In this document: positions 45,779 to 57,829 of the stretch, one piece after another
How the letters are laid out: each line of letters starts with the position of its first letter
Numbering within the stretch: position 1 is the first letter of the stretch
Source of the DNA: Cymodocea nodosa
Lineage: Eukaryota > Streptophyta > Magnoliopsida > Alismatales > Cymodoceaceae
NCBI GenBank assembly: GCA_036874045.1
Contig: CM072346.1
Span: forward strand, 10,950,001-11,014,000
Length of the DNA stretch: 64,000 nucleotides
Direction: 5' to 3'
The notes under the pieces: generated by a model
Database searches by the model: none
What the model was told of the DNA's origin: nothing
Seen by the model: only the letters and a program-made list of their open reading frames with translations
Position numbers and translations under genes: made by a program

Positions 45779-47632
45779 ATGGTAGAGGGTCAGCATGTAC
45801 ATCGACCTCCACTATTTGATGGCAATAACTATGGTTTATGGAAAAATAAAATGACTAAATTTTTGAAATCCATGGATGTGAAGGTATGGAGAACAGTGGT
45901 TTGTGGTATACAACTTCCAAATGTTCCTGAAGACATGTGGAATGATGAAGATGAGAAGAAAATTCAAATGGATGCAGGAGGAATGAATGCACTAACTTGT
46001 GCAATCACTGTTGATATATACAACAAGATTTCTACCTATTCTACTGCACATGAAGCTTGGCATGCATTAGAAATTACTTATGAGGGAACAAATGAAGTAA
46101 AGATACAAAAATCAGTATCTTACTAAGGAAATATGAAATGTTTAAAATGAAAGAGAATAAGAGTATCACTGATCTCATATCTCATTTCATTGAGATCATA
46201 AATGGACTAAAGAATCTCGGGAAAGAATTTCCCATGAAAGAACAAGTTATCAAAGTCTTAAGAAGCCTGAATAAAGACTAGAAAGCTAAGGCTACTTCCC
46301 TACAAGATTCAAAGGATATGAGGACTTTTACTCTTGTAGATCTCACTAGCAATTTGTTAGCCTATGAGACTCAATTGAAAGATTGGAAAGAAGAGGAAGG
46401 AGAATCCTCAATGAAAGTTGAAAAGAAAAAGGAGCTGGCATTGAAAGCTCAACAACCATCTGAGGAGTCTGTTAATGAGTTTCTAGAAGAATTGGCCTGT
46501 GTTATCAGAAAATATAGAAAATTCTGGAAGAAAGGAAAAAGTCATGATAAAGGGAAGCAATCTGCTACAAAATGATTCAACTGCAACAGATATGGGCATT
46601 TTTAGAGCCAATGCACATATCAAAAGAAGGATGAAAGAAAGAATTTTGACAAGAAGAAATCTCATGGAAAACAGAAATTTCATCGGAGAAGATTTAATCA
46701 AGGATAGAAGAAAGCATTCCAAGTTACTTGGGATGATTCTACAGAATCTGAAGCATCTGACGGTACCAGTACTGATGGTACACAGACTGAGTCTGAGTCT
46801 GAAGGGCTAGCCAATGTCTGCTTTATGGCTAACACTAATGAGGTACATTCTGATTCTAATATAGTTGAGGAAATTATTTCTAATAATGATTCTGATGTAT
46901 CTAATATAAATCAAGATGATTATAATGAGTTATTGGAAGAACTTAAAAATGTTAGTTTGGAAAATTCTATGTTAAAAAGGAAATTATCGAATAGTAATAA
47001 AACTACTACTAAGTTAGAAAAGGAAATTACTACATTAAAAACTGAAAATTCTACATTAAAGAAGAATAAATTTGTTGCTGATAGTTCTAATATGTATGAT
47101 AAAATTTCTGAACTTGAAAATATAATTCAGAACTTATTAAAGATCTGAAGGATAAATTTTAGAAAACAAAAGGCTACAAGATGTATCTAAAAAATTGAAT
47201 GAAAAATTTAAAAATCAATATGTAGAAAAATCTAGTTCTAATCCTGATATAGAAAAATTAGAACAAGAAATTGGTAGACTAAAATTTAAACTAGGAGCAT
47301 TTACCAAAGGAGATAAGAAACTGATGAATATTATTAATAGTTATAAAGTCTTTGGTGATAGAATTGGTATAGGTTTCAACTATGAACCACCAAAAACATA
47401 TGCTTTTGTTAACTTTTCAAACAACTATAAAATGGATTATGGAAATGGCTATTTGAAAACAATTAATAAAGAGAAAGTTATCTATGTGTTAAAAAGAAAT
47501 ACTGTTAATCGAAATAACACATGGATTTCAAAACATAATAGATTTCAAATATTCTCCACTAACAAAAATGGACCCAAGAAAATATGGGTACCAAAGGATG
47601 TGATTATGACTGTCCTTGCAGGTCAAAACTAA
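45779..47632 (+). pseudogene. gag: gag of N
   Basis: Start at 45779 ('MVEGQHVHRPPLFDGNNYGL'), then 'WNDEDEKKIQMDAGGMNAL', 'AHEAWHALEITYEGTNEVK', 'RTFTLVDLTSNLLAYETQ', a broken zinc knuckle (46575-46625, 'CNRYGHF' with one Cys codon and one other codon turned into stops), 'VTWDD'-type acidic region, and a coiled-coil region (46880-47140, 'LLEELKNVSLENSMLKRKLS'). The linker 'KKIWVPKDVIMTVLAGQN' ends in TAA at 47630-47632. Frameshifts near 46126 and 47140. It overlaps the protease frame by 17 bp in +1 phase. Confidence 0.85.
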
Positions 47633-49178
47633 AAGATCACGATGGGTGATGGACAGTGGTGCTTCAAAGCATATGACTAGAGATAAATCTGTCCTAAAAG
47701 ACCTGAAGATGATGAATGGAGGAAATGCCAGATTTGGTAATGATCAGAAAGGTAAGATTATTGGTATCGGATCTGTTTATGTAAATGATAAAATGGTTAT
47801 AGATAATGTCTTACTAGTTGAAAATTTAGAACATAATTTAATTAGTATTACTTAGTTAGAAGATAAAGGTTATATGGTTTTGTTTAAATCTAAGAAATGC
47901 CTTGTTATTGATGAAAACTCTAATGAAGTTAAATTTACTACTCATAGAAGAAATGATGTATGCTTTCTAAATTTACTTGATGATGTTTCTTCAACTGATT
48001 CTTATTTAATTGCAAGTAATTTAGACAATGCATGGTTTTGGCATCGTAGACTAGGTCATATTCATATGAAGCAACTAGATAAGTTAGCTAAGAAGAACCT
48101 AGTAGGTTTACCAAATTTGAAATTTAAAAAGGATAAAATTTGTGATGCATGTGAATTGGGAAAATAGAAGAAGAGTTCTTTTAAATCAAGAAAGCAAATT
48201 ATATCAAGAAGAATTTTGGAATTAATTCACATGGATTTATTTGGCCCTACTAGAATAGAAAGTTTTGGTGGTAAGAGATATGTATTTATTCTAGTTGATG
48301 ATTTTTCAAGATATACTTGGGTAATATTTCTTAGACATAAGAGCAAAGTATTTGAGGAGTTTAAAATGTTTCTGAATTTGGTTCAAAATGAAAAGCAATT
48401 GAAAGTTCAGAAAATTAAGAGTAATCATGGAGGTAAATTTGAAAATGAATATATGGAAAAACTTTGCCAAGATCTAGGAATAAAACATAGATTTGCCTTT
48501 CCTAAAGCCCCTTCTCAAAATGGAGTTGTAGAGAGAAAGGATAGATCTCTTCAAGAAATGGTTAGAACTATGCTGAATGAAAACAAGGTTGCTTATTATT
48601 TTTGGGCTAAGGCAGTTAGTACTGCATGTTATATTTTAAATAGAGTAACTATAAGAAGAGATTTGAATAAGACTCCTTTTGAACTATGGATGAGAAGAAT
48701 TCCTAAAGTTCATTATTTTAAAGCTTTTGGATCTAAATGTTTTATTCTGAATACAAAGGAGAATAAAGATAAATTTGAAGCAAAATCTGATGAAGGAATA
48801 TTTTTGGGATATTCTTCTAGAAGTAAAGCATATAGAATTTATAACAAAATTTCTTTGGTTGTGGAAGAATCTATGCATGTAAATTTTGATGAAGAGCCAA
48901 GTAATGTTTCAAAAGAAATTATTGATACTTTAGATTATGATTGTGATGAACCAAATATTGGGGAATCTAGTACCATGGGTTAAGAAAGAAATGATAATCC
49001 TTTGACTCATAAATTTTTGCCTCAACACCCTAAGGAGTTTATTATTGGTGATATTTCTAAAGGTGTGCAAACAAGATCTAGGATTAATGTTTCTAGGTGT
49101 TATGCATTTCTATCTATAATAGAACCTAAAAACATTGATGAGGCATTAAATGATGAATTTTGGATTAGTGCCATGTAG
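47616..49178 (+). pseudogene. pol: Protease and integrase of N
   Basis: Protease active site 'WVMDSGASKHMT' is intact, followed by 'NVLLVENLEHNLISI'. Pre-integrase 'WFWHRRLGHIHMKQL' and 'CDACELGK'. Integrase: Asp in 'LIHMDLFGPT', 'IKSNHGGKF' where family members have SDHGGEF (the second catalytic Asp is now Asn), Glu in 'NGVVERKDRSLQEMVRTM'. Stops at 47853-47855, 48165-48167, 48981-48983 and 49176-49178 all stand at conserved Gln positions. No frameshift. Confidence 0.9.
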
Positions 49179-50654
49179 GAAGAACTTAATCAATTTAGAA
49201 GAAATGAAGTTTGGGACTTAGTTCCTAAACCTCTAGATCATTCAATTATTGGCACTAAATGGATATTTAAGAATAAATCTAATGAATCAGGACAAGTAAT
49301 TAGAAATAAGGCTAGACTAGTAGCCTAAGGGTATAACCAACAGGAGGGAATAGATTTTGAAGAAACCTTTGCACCTGTAGCTAGATTAGAATCTATTAGA
49401 ATTTTTCTAGCTTTTGCTGCTCATATGAATTTTAAACTATATCAAATGGATGTTAAAAGTGCATTTTTAAATGGTTTCATTAAAGAAGAACTTTTTGTTA
49501 GGCAACCACTTGGTTTTGCTGATGCTGATTTTCCTGAGCATGTTTACAAACTGAAGAAGGTTTTGTATGGGTTGAAATAAGCTCCGAGAGCTTCGTATGA
49601 TAGGTTGAAATAATTTTTGTTAGATAATGGTTTTTCTATTGGTAAGGTTGACAATACCTTATTCTTTAAGAAAAATCATCTAGGTTTGTTAGTTGTTTAG
49701 ATTTATGTAGGTGATATCATTTTTGGAGCAACTAATGAGATTTTAAGTAATAAGTTTGCAAATCAAATGAAAAATCAGTTTGAGATGAGTTTAATGGGTG
49801 AGATGACTTTCTTTCTGGGATTGCAAATTAAACAAGTTGAAAAAGGAATTTTTGTATATCAAGAGAAATATACAAAGCAACTTTTAGAAAAATTTGGAAT
49901 GAGTAACTGCAAGTCATCAGGCACTCCTATGAGTTCATCAATTAAATTGGATAAAGATGAATCTGGAGCAGCTGTTGATATTACTAAATATAGAGGAATG
50001 ATAGGTTCTCTTCTTTATTTAACTACATCCAGACCTGATATCATGTTCAGTGTTTGTGCTTGTGCTCGTTTTCAAGCTCAACCAAAAGAATCTCATCTAT
50101 CTACAGTTAAAAGGATAATGAAATACCTACAAGGAACTTCAAATTTTGGTTTAATGTATTTCAAAGATAGCAGTTTAGATTTAATTGGATACAGTGATGC
50201 TAATTATGCTAGATGCAAATTTGATAGAAAGAGTACTAGTGGAACTTGTTAATTGTTTGGCAATTCATTAATTTCATGGTTTAGTAAGAAGCAGAATTGT
50301 GTTGCCCTATCAACTACTGAAGCTGAATATGTTGCTGCTACCCTATGTTGTGCACAAATTCTTTGGATGAAACAAACTATGAAAGATTATGGAATTACAT
50401 ATGGAAAAACTCCTATTAATTGTGATAGCAATAGTGCAATAAGTTTGTCAAAGAACCTTGTGTTGCACTCTCGGGCAAAACATATTGAGATAAGACACCA
50501 TTTTTTGAGAGAAAATGTTATGAAGGATAACATTGAGCTGAATTTTGTTTCTACTCATGAGCAGTTGGCAGATATTTTCACTAAGCCTCTTGAAGAAAAA
50601 TAGTTTATCAAATTGAGAAGAGATTTAGGAATATGCTACCTAAATGATTTTTAG
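49179..50654 (+). pseudogene. pol: Reverse transcriptase and RNase H of N
   Basis: RT: 'SIIGTKWIFKNKSNESGQVI', '[20 protein letters not shown]', 'KKVLYGLK'. The catalytic motif reads 'IYVGDIIFG': the first Asp of YVDD is Gly, which should abolish polymerisation. Then 'FFLGLQIKQ', 'GSLLYLTTSRPDIMFSVC', and RNase H 'YSDANYARCKFDRKSTSGTC', 'NCDSNSAISLSKN', 'LADIFTKPLEE'. Six further stops (49326, 49578, 49611, 49698, 50250, 50601), all at Gln codons. It ends at the natural stop 50652-50654. Confidence 0.9.
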
Positions 50655-51082
50655 CTTTACCTACTATCTTTTATCTTCTATTTCTTTTATATTTTCCTCA
50701 CCATCTCATTTTCTATTATCTGTTTTGATTATATTGAGTTATTTTGATAATCTATTTTACTTTAATCCTTATGTTGAGTTATTTCTTGAGCATATTTACA
50801 AATTTTTTTCAAACCTTAAAGTAACAACAAAATTGTCAACTATCTTCATGGGATTTTCTACTGAATTTATAAGTTACAATGATTTCTTACATCTATATTA
50901 AAATCAACTCAGATTAATTCAACAAAATTACTGAAGGCTTCTGCTCCACAAATAGAATAATGCCCACATGACACTTAGAATGGGGATCTAAATCCGAAAA
51001 ATAGCCAAGTTACCTTAATTAATTCAGTGATTGTATGCCTATTTGCTAGACTAAATGTTTCTTGATTAGAAAATTTAGAGGT
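50655..51082 (+). other. N region after RNase H, up to the M2 insertion
   Basis: T-rich, without a conserved ORF. A hydrophobic frame at 50644-50901 is low complexity and I do not call it. The last five bases (51078-51082, GAGGT) are the target-site duplication of M2. The sequence continues at 61408. Confidence 0.6.
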
Positions 51083-52659
51083 TGTAGGATCGTATGGCTA
51101 CACAAGAGGGGGGTGAATGTATTTTTAATATTTTCTGAAATATAATTGAAACTTTAAAACTCAAAAACAAGTCGAGACATTGTTTTCATAAAATCAATTT
51201 TATTCAAGGTTTCAATTACAATATACAATTCAATTCTCCTTAGAAATTGTAGATGCAATTATATTTTGATACCATGTATCATCTAAACAATTTCATAACT
51301 ACAAACAGAGAAAACTAATTTGCGGAATTTAAAACTTTTCTCCCTGTTTGAGATCTTTCTTCTTCTTCTTTTACTTCTTCAGCAATTCTTCAGTGACGAA
51401 TATCTTGTCTTTTCATGCTTCACCGAATTTGCTTTCTTCTGATACTTCAAATCTTCAGTGACGAAAATCTTACCTTTTTATGCTTCACTGAACTTTCTTC
51501 CACTTGAGAGATTTTCCCCGAGAAGGTGTTTTTGATCCCTAAAAAAGATTTTTCTTTTGGTGTGCAGGGATGGTTTGATCCTTGAAAAGATTTTTCATTT
51601 TGTGTGCAAAGATAAATTGATCAACGAGAATTCTATGCCTTTTATATTGTATCTTCATTTCATGCATATCATTCATGTTTAACCACCACCAATTTTCCAC
51701 TTCTCCACGTCTTTTCTTTTTCCTTCATCGAAACACAAACGTTCTAACCCACGTTTATATTTCGAATTTTCTTTAATCATCAGTCCTGGATCTCTAAAAA
51801 ATTTCCTAAAAATAAACTTTCTCGTCCAAAAGTTTTTCATTAGTGTAATAAGAAGTCGTTACTTTAATGTTAACTAAACGAGTAACACAAGTATATATAT
51901 AACTTAACGTTTCTAACTTAACGAGTTCCTCATGTGCCATTTCACGTGACAAGTACTGTAGCTAACTCAACGAACTATGTCCATGGTGTTATGCTATCTC
52001 AACGAACCATCTCCGTTGTGTTATGATAACTCAACGAACCAGTAATAAACAAATGTTTTTATAATAAGAATTTTACCACGTGCAAAAATAACAACTTAAG
52101 TTTATAACGCTAACCTAACATGTTGCCTTAGTGTTTAATATAGCAACTCAACGTGTTTAGTTATGTTAACTTAACGAGTTAAACATGTGCACCTCACGTG
52201 ATACAATACAACATTTGTAACTTATAATTTCACCACGTGTATAACACTAACTTAACGAGTTCGTCTCTTCTTTTACTCACTAACTTAACGAGTTATCACG
52301 TGACCTATTTTAACCTTTAAGCCTCTAACTTAACGAGTTCTCACGTGACCTCTATACAAACAAAACTCTAACTTAACGAGTTGTCTAAACGTGCACTGTT
52401 CATGATACAGAAGATATAACATTAAAACATATCATGCTTTTCAATAAAAACACACGTTAACTTAACGTTTAGCTAAATGAGAAATTAATGCAATGAAACG
52501 ACTAGTTATTAACTTCAGATCCAATACAGACAAGTATTTATATCAGTAAGCTTTTTCTGTATTAATTGATGATTTTAATTTCTTTTCACAAGCAATAGTA
52601 ATTGAGCAAATATGATTATTTTCATTCAGCACACATCATCAAAACAAAAATACTCAACA
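51083..52659 (-). repeat. 3' LTR of M2
   Basis: 1,577 bp. On the minus strand it runs from TGTTGAGTATTTTTG to 'gccatacgatcctaca'. It contains six or more 'aactcgttaagtta' units (52090-52400 region), several followed by CACGTG boxes ('gtcacgtgagaactcgtt'), and two tandem repeats near the U5 side: 'cttcagtgacga' blocks (51387-51500) and 'gatttttc' blocks (51530-51620). TATA box at 51638-51646. Confidence 0.93.
51638..51646 (-). promoter_or_regulatory. TATA box of the M2 3' LTR
   Basis: TATAAAAGG on the minus strand, about 1 kb into the LTR. It is conserved in the 5' LTR (60381-60389). Its location before the 'cttctcgg'-rich R/U5 part fits a core promoter. Confidence 0.6.
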
Positions 52660-52673
52660 ATCTCCCCCTTTTT
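52660..52673 (-). other. Terminal polypurine tract of M2
   Basis: AAAAAGGGGGAGAT on the minus strand directly before the 3' LTR; plus-strand primer site. A second tract of the same type lies near 52971-52981 ('ctcccccttttt' on the plus strand). Confidence 0.8.
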
Positions 52674-53158
52674 GATGATGACAAAACCATATTAAATCAA
52701 TTATAAAATATGTATAACTCAACAAAGCACCTTCGTTGGGTTTACTTTTAATTCAACAAAGCACCTTCGTTGACTTATGTTCACTTAAGCTTATTTCTAT
52801 TGTTTGTGTAAATTTTACCTCTTAGAACTAAAACTCTCAAATGTCAATAATTATATAAGTATCAGTTTTCTAATTATCATCTGTCAGATTACAATAACCA
52901 TTTAAATAGCATCTCCTTTTATAATATATATATGCAATTAACATCATAATCATCTTTTTATAATATTTCTCCCCCTTTTTGTCATTAATCAAAAAGATAA
53001 TTACAAAGAATATATATACATATATAAGAGATATAATTACAACTCTTTCTGTAAACAAGAATAATAATTGAAAACATTTACAAAAAAATGTATTGTTCAA
53101 TCAAATCAAACAAGTAATACAAACATTACATTTTGTATTCAGAAACAAACAAAAATAG
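52674..53158 (-). other. 3' non-coding region of M2
   Basis: AT-rich stretch between the envelope-like ORF and the LTR, with AT dinucleotide runs near 52920 and 53010, 'aagcttaagtgaac' and 'cgaaggtgctttgttga'-type repeats near 52710-52790, and a second G-run. No ORF. The M1 fragment 40744-40902 matches its LTR-proximal part. Confidence 0.65.
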
Positions 53159-55429
53159 TTAGCGACCCCTCCTAAGTATATCACTTATAGCATTACATAT
53201 TTTATCTCCTAGATGCCTAATATCATTTCTGATGTCGTTAAGCACTACATCTAAGTAAGGAGGTAGCTGGGTTAGCTATTCTGCTTGAACTGAATAACTT
53301 TGTTGTTGTTGTTGTTGTATATGGTCTGTATCAAGTTGTTGTTGTTGTTGTCGTTGAGGTTTATGCATGGCCTGGAATTTTTGTAAATCTTTGACACTAA
53401 ATGCTCTCATGCCTTTAGTTTCAGAGGGCCAGTCGGATAAATTCAATTGGCTTGCAATGAGTCTACATACAGCATCACCATAAAATAACTTTGAACTCAT
53501 ATGCTGTAGTTGAGAAGTGAAAACATCAAACCAATTGATTTGAATTCTATTCAACAAGCTATAAGTTTCATATAAACAACATTTGCTGACTTCCATATTG
53601 TGTCCAACTCTCTGAAATAAATTTGCATGCAATATATTTGCAATAAACCTTGCCTCTGCATTCAGATTTTTCATTAATCTCATTTCAGAATATACATCTG
53701 GAATTTTTGATAAAGACTGAATGTTCCATTCCAGTTGTCTTATCATGTCAAATCTGTTGGTAACAACAACACCTTCATTCTTTAATCCTAAAACTTCAAA
53801 AATTAACTTAAGAGACAATATAAACTCTTGTTCATTTATTTGAGTTTTCAGAAAATTTCCATTCTTGACCAGATTGCTATAAAAAGCTACAATAAGCTCT
53901 ATGTATTGCTTCCATTTCGGTCCTACTGGCAAGAATTTAATGAGGCCTTGAAACTCAAACAGATCTCTTATGTCCATCAAATTTCTGAATTTTATTGGAC
54001 GAGCATGCAGAATCTAACATGTAATCAGATTATTGTATTTCTGTAATGCTTCTTCAGATCGAAAATGAATTGTATTACCTTGAATGTTTAACATTGTACA
54101 CAAAGAAGGTGATACCTGAAGCCGTGATTCAGAGTTTAATTCATCTTCAGGAACCTCTTCTTCAAAATGAATGTCATGTTGTTCCTCTTCCAAAATATTA
54201 TCTTGAAGCTACTCAGGTAAGCTTGATTCTTCAGCTTCAACAGTGTTAGGAACATTGTCAATATGCTCAACATTCATCTGTTCAGTCTCTATAGAATGTT
54301 CAGAGTACAATTTTTCTACAAATTCTACAGCCAGTGTATCTGTCTGTAATTGTTCATTTTGTTCAACAGATATTTCCAATGATTCATGTTGTGAATTCTC
54401 AGACTCTACTTCTATAGATTTCGTAGAAGGCTGGTTAAGTTTTAGCTCTTCTAGAGTCTTAACAATTTCAATATCTGCTACTCCAGATAATTCAGCCTTT
54501 GAACTAGTTACTGCCTCAACATTGTCAATTATATCTGCAATAACTTGTTCAATGTCAAGTGCCTGATGCTCTGATTTGTCAATTTCTACATCATCAGGAC
54601 TTGTATTAATAGAAAAACTTGAGCTTATATTTGACTTGGATTTCTTCTTAAGCTTTCTAGCAAGGGAAAATAAAGTCTCATTATCTTCATCAGTTTTAGT
54701 GTATTCGGAACTGATGAGTTTATCAGATGCACAATAAGGTACAATGTCTAGACATACATTGTCCTTTGAAAATAAATTTTCATCTGATTTTCCTTTTTCA
54801 AAAGACTTTGTTTCCTTAGACATAATTTTTCTGACTTTCCTTCTTCTATAACATTTTTGTTTCTCCTTTTCAAGTATTGCTGTTTTCTTTTCAAATTGCT
54901 CCATAAAAGTTTTCTGCTTTAATTCTTCTAAGGCACTTTCTATTGCAACGGCCTTTCGAAGACTCTCAACTTTTGTTTTTTCTACAGCAATATCTGATTC
55001 TACTTGTTTTGAATATAAAGGAGTAGGGATAGCTGATTCATGCTCTTCCTCAAATGCATGTAGTCTTGTACCGTTTATAGGAGTTTAAGGAGTTCTATTT
55101 GATGAACCTACACCTTTTTCCAAATATTTTGCATACTGTTCCAAAAATGCAATCTCAGCACATTTCATTATGTATTCTCTATCATATTTACTTCGAATAC
55201 CCATGTATGTAATACTTGTATCAGTATGTTGAAGTTCTTGTCTAACTTCATCTAATATATCCTGAGAAAAGAAATAATCTCTATAAAGTTCTTCTAACCT
55301 TTTGTCCACTCGAAATATTTTCTTGAACCAAGTACGTGGAACTTCATCATTCTCTATCTCTTTTCCTTTTGCATCTCTTCTGCTTTTGCCTTTTCCTCTA
55401 CCACGACCATTGTAGAACTTGGAGACCAT
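53159..55429 (-). pseudogene. Envelope-like ORF of M2, one frame with four stops
   Basis: ATG at 55427-55429. All 757 codons stay in one frame; stops are at 55085-55087, 54209-54211, 54014-54016 and 53276-53278. N-terminus basic ('GRGRGKGKSRRDAKGKE'), then a Lys/Glu-rich coiled-coil-like middle (54900-54800), an acidic part, and a conserved block 'RDLFEFQGLIKFLP', 'KQYIELIVAFYSNLV', 'LKLIFEVLGL'. This block matches the region that plant annotations call 'putative plant transposon protein' or SIRE envelope-like protein (recognised from memory, not searched). The C-terminus is Gln-rich. No signal peptide or transmembrane helix is apparent, so a true envelope role is doubtful. Relatives: 43178-43992 and 62449-64000. 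Confidence 0.8.
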
Positions 55430-57016
55430 CGTCGCAGGTTGTAATAGCAACAAGCGGGAAAGATTTTCTTGACAAAGTTTACAAATAACCTTAGTCCCCG
55501 TGTTATAAGTGTTTAAATAAGGTTTTTAGGTGTATAACTCAATGTGAAGATAAGTCGGGTTTAGAAATTAAATAAATATTGAATAAAGTTTATTCAATCA
55601 AGGTACCCGAAATATTCAAGTATAACTCGTTGAGTTAACTAACCTAATGAGTAAAACGCTGTCTAGAGGTAGTTTTACATGTTACCTTATCTAATATAAC
55701 GTCTAGTTAGTACACTTAAACAAGTTTCCGATGCTTCCAACTAAAACCTTCCGAAAACAACACACATGCTAAACTTAACATTATCTTCAGAACATTGTAA
55801 ACAATTTGAACATTTTGTCTTTTGAATCTAGAATAGTTTATTTGTCTTTTTAAAATATTTCATCAAGATTTTAAGAGGACATTAATTCAGATTAACTAAG
55901 ATTTGTATTTTAAATTATATTAATCTGTTTTTGACATTGTTAATGCTCCCCCTACAAATATACTTCAAATATATTCAATCAAAATACAAAATATATTTGT
56001 AGTGACAATAGATGTTAAGTATAACTATACTTTTACATTTTCTTTTCAAAGACTTTCGTTATCCTAATATCATCAAAAATGATTTCCAGAATCAATTCCT
56101 ACTGTATATGAATCAAAACACAACTTTGAACTCAATTCGATTAATTCAAGGAGAATAAAAGAATGTATCTCAAATAAACGTTTTCAAAAATACTAATGTT
56201 GATTCAATAAATCAGTAGTCATATTGGTATAAACTATATGCGATTCAAAGATATCTGTAATTAATGAAACAACTTTTTCTTTTCAAAACAGTAAATATTG
56301 ATAATTTTCTTTAAAAGTTAGTTTGGAAAGCTTGAATCATACAAGAGCTTTCTAATGTACCCGTGTAATGAGCTTTCAGTCAACAATCCCAGATTTGATC
56401 AGGACCTTAGGTTGCTAGATTTAAAGAATCCTTTTTCAGGACAACAATCCTTACATACCTATCTGCTCAAGTACAAAAGGCTCGTGATCAAACTGATCAA
56501 TAAACTCTCAAAGATTTTCACTTTGTAAGCACTTTTCATTTTAAGCACAGTATATATGTATTCCATTAATACAGATGCAATAAAATACAAATCTCATACA
56601 ATTTTTACTTCTATGATTGTATTGAGAATATGAATTAGTTTCAATAAGCTTATACTTTTGATTAACAGTTTAAGATGAGTTACATATAACTTATTCTACA
56701 AGTTTAATCAATTAAGTCAAATTTATGCATGATCATATGCATTTTCCTTGATTCAAAGAAAACATTTAATCAAAATTTCAGAATGTCAGAAGTATTTAAT
56801 GTTTTTCATTTACACTTCCACTTAAAATCGTAAAAGCCATCAAAATTGATAAACTACTTAAAATCAATAAGATACTACTATGATTTTACAATAAAAACAT
56901 AGTATCTTAAGCAGTAGTTTAGATATTACTTTAGATATTTATAATAAGTATATAATATCTATGAGGTGAACAACATCATCAATAATATTTATCTTTTTAT
57001 GTGGAGTTTAAGCATT
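55430..57016 (-). other. Spacer between RNase H and envelope-like ORF of M2
   Basis: 1.6 kb without a supported ORF. It contains an internal polypurine tract (TAGGGGGAG on the minus strand, 55946-55954). LTR-type motifs lie between that tract and the ORF start: 'aactcgttgagttaacta' (about 55625) and paired 'ttcggaaggtttt / gcatcggaaac' (about 55727-55760). The RNase H-proximal part is shared with M1. Confidence 0.65.
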
Positions 57017-57829
57017 TTACACATCACATAGCCTACAAATACCTAAATTTAATCTAATGTTGCAGAATGTATTTTCGTCTAGAGGTTTTGTAAATATATC
57101 AGCTAATTGATTTTTACTAGACACAAATTCTAATTTAATTTTTCCTTTAATTACGTTATCTCTTAGAAAATGATGTGTAACCTCTATATGCTTTGCTCTT
57201 GAATGTAATACAGGATTTTTGGAAAGATTTATTACAGAACTATTGTCACAATAAATCTCAGTTGTATCATAAGATAATCCAAAATCTTCTAAAGTTTGCC
57301 TTATCCATAGAATCTGAGTGCAACACAGTGCAGCAACAACATATTCAGCTTTTGTAGTAGAAAGTGCTACACAGTTTTGCTTTTTACTAAACCATGACAC
57401 CAAATTATTTCCCAATAATTGACATGTGCCACTGGTACTCTTTCTATTAGATTTAGATCCTACATAATCAACATCAGTATATCCTATAAGATCTATTGAA
57501 CTATCCTTAGCATAATACAGTCTGAAATTTTTAGTTCCTTGTATATATCTAAATATTCTTTTAACTGCAATTAAGTGTGATTCTTTAGGATTAGATTGAA
57601 ATCTAGCACAAACACACACAGCAAACATAATATCAGGTCTACTAGTAGTCAAATAAAGTAAAGAACCAATCATACTTCTATATTTTCTTTGATCTATAGA
57701 TTTTCCTATGTCATCAATATTTAACTTTAAAGTAGTACTCATAGGAGTTCCTCGAATCCTTGTATCATTAAAATTAAATTTCTTAAGCATTTCATCTGCA
57801 TATTTTTCCTGATTTAAAAATATACCCAA
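57017..57829 (-). pseudogene. pol: RT end and RNase H of M2
   Basis: It begins inside RT at 'GIFLNQEKYADEMLKKFNF' and continues 'GSLLYLTTSRPDIMFAVCVC' and RNase H: 'GYTDVDYVGSKSNRKSTSGTC', 'IYCDNSSVINLSKN', 'HSRAKHIEVTHHFLRDN', 'LADIFTKPLDE'. No stop inside. The RT fingers and palm with the YVDD site are deleted. The junction with integrase lies at 57814-57829, where the two frames overlap. Confidence 0.9.

Noticed and set aside
50644..50901. A hydrophobic, Phe/Leu/Ser-rich plus frame after RNase H of N that might look like a membrane protein
   Set aside because: T-rich low-complexity sequence reads as hydrophobic residues by default; not present in M1 or M2.
51387..51620. Short direct repeats in the M2 LTR as a CRISPR-like or satellite array
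   Set aside because: Only two copies of each unit without regular spacers, present in both LTRs; plain LTR-internal duplication.
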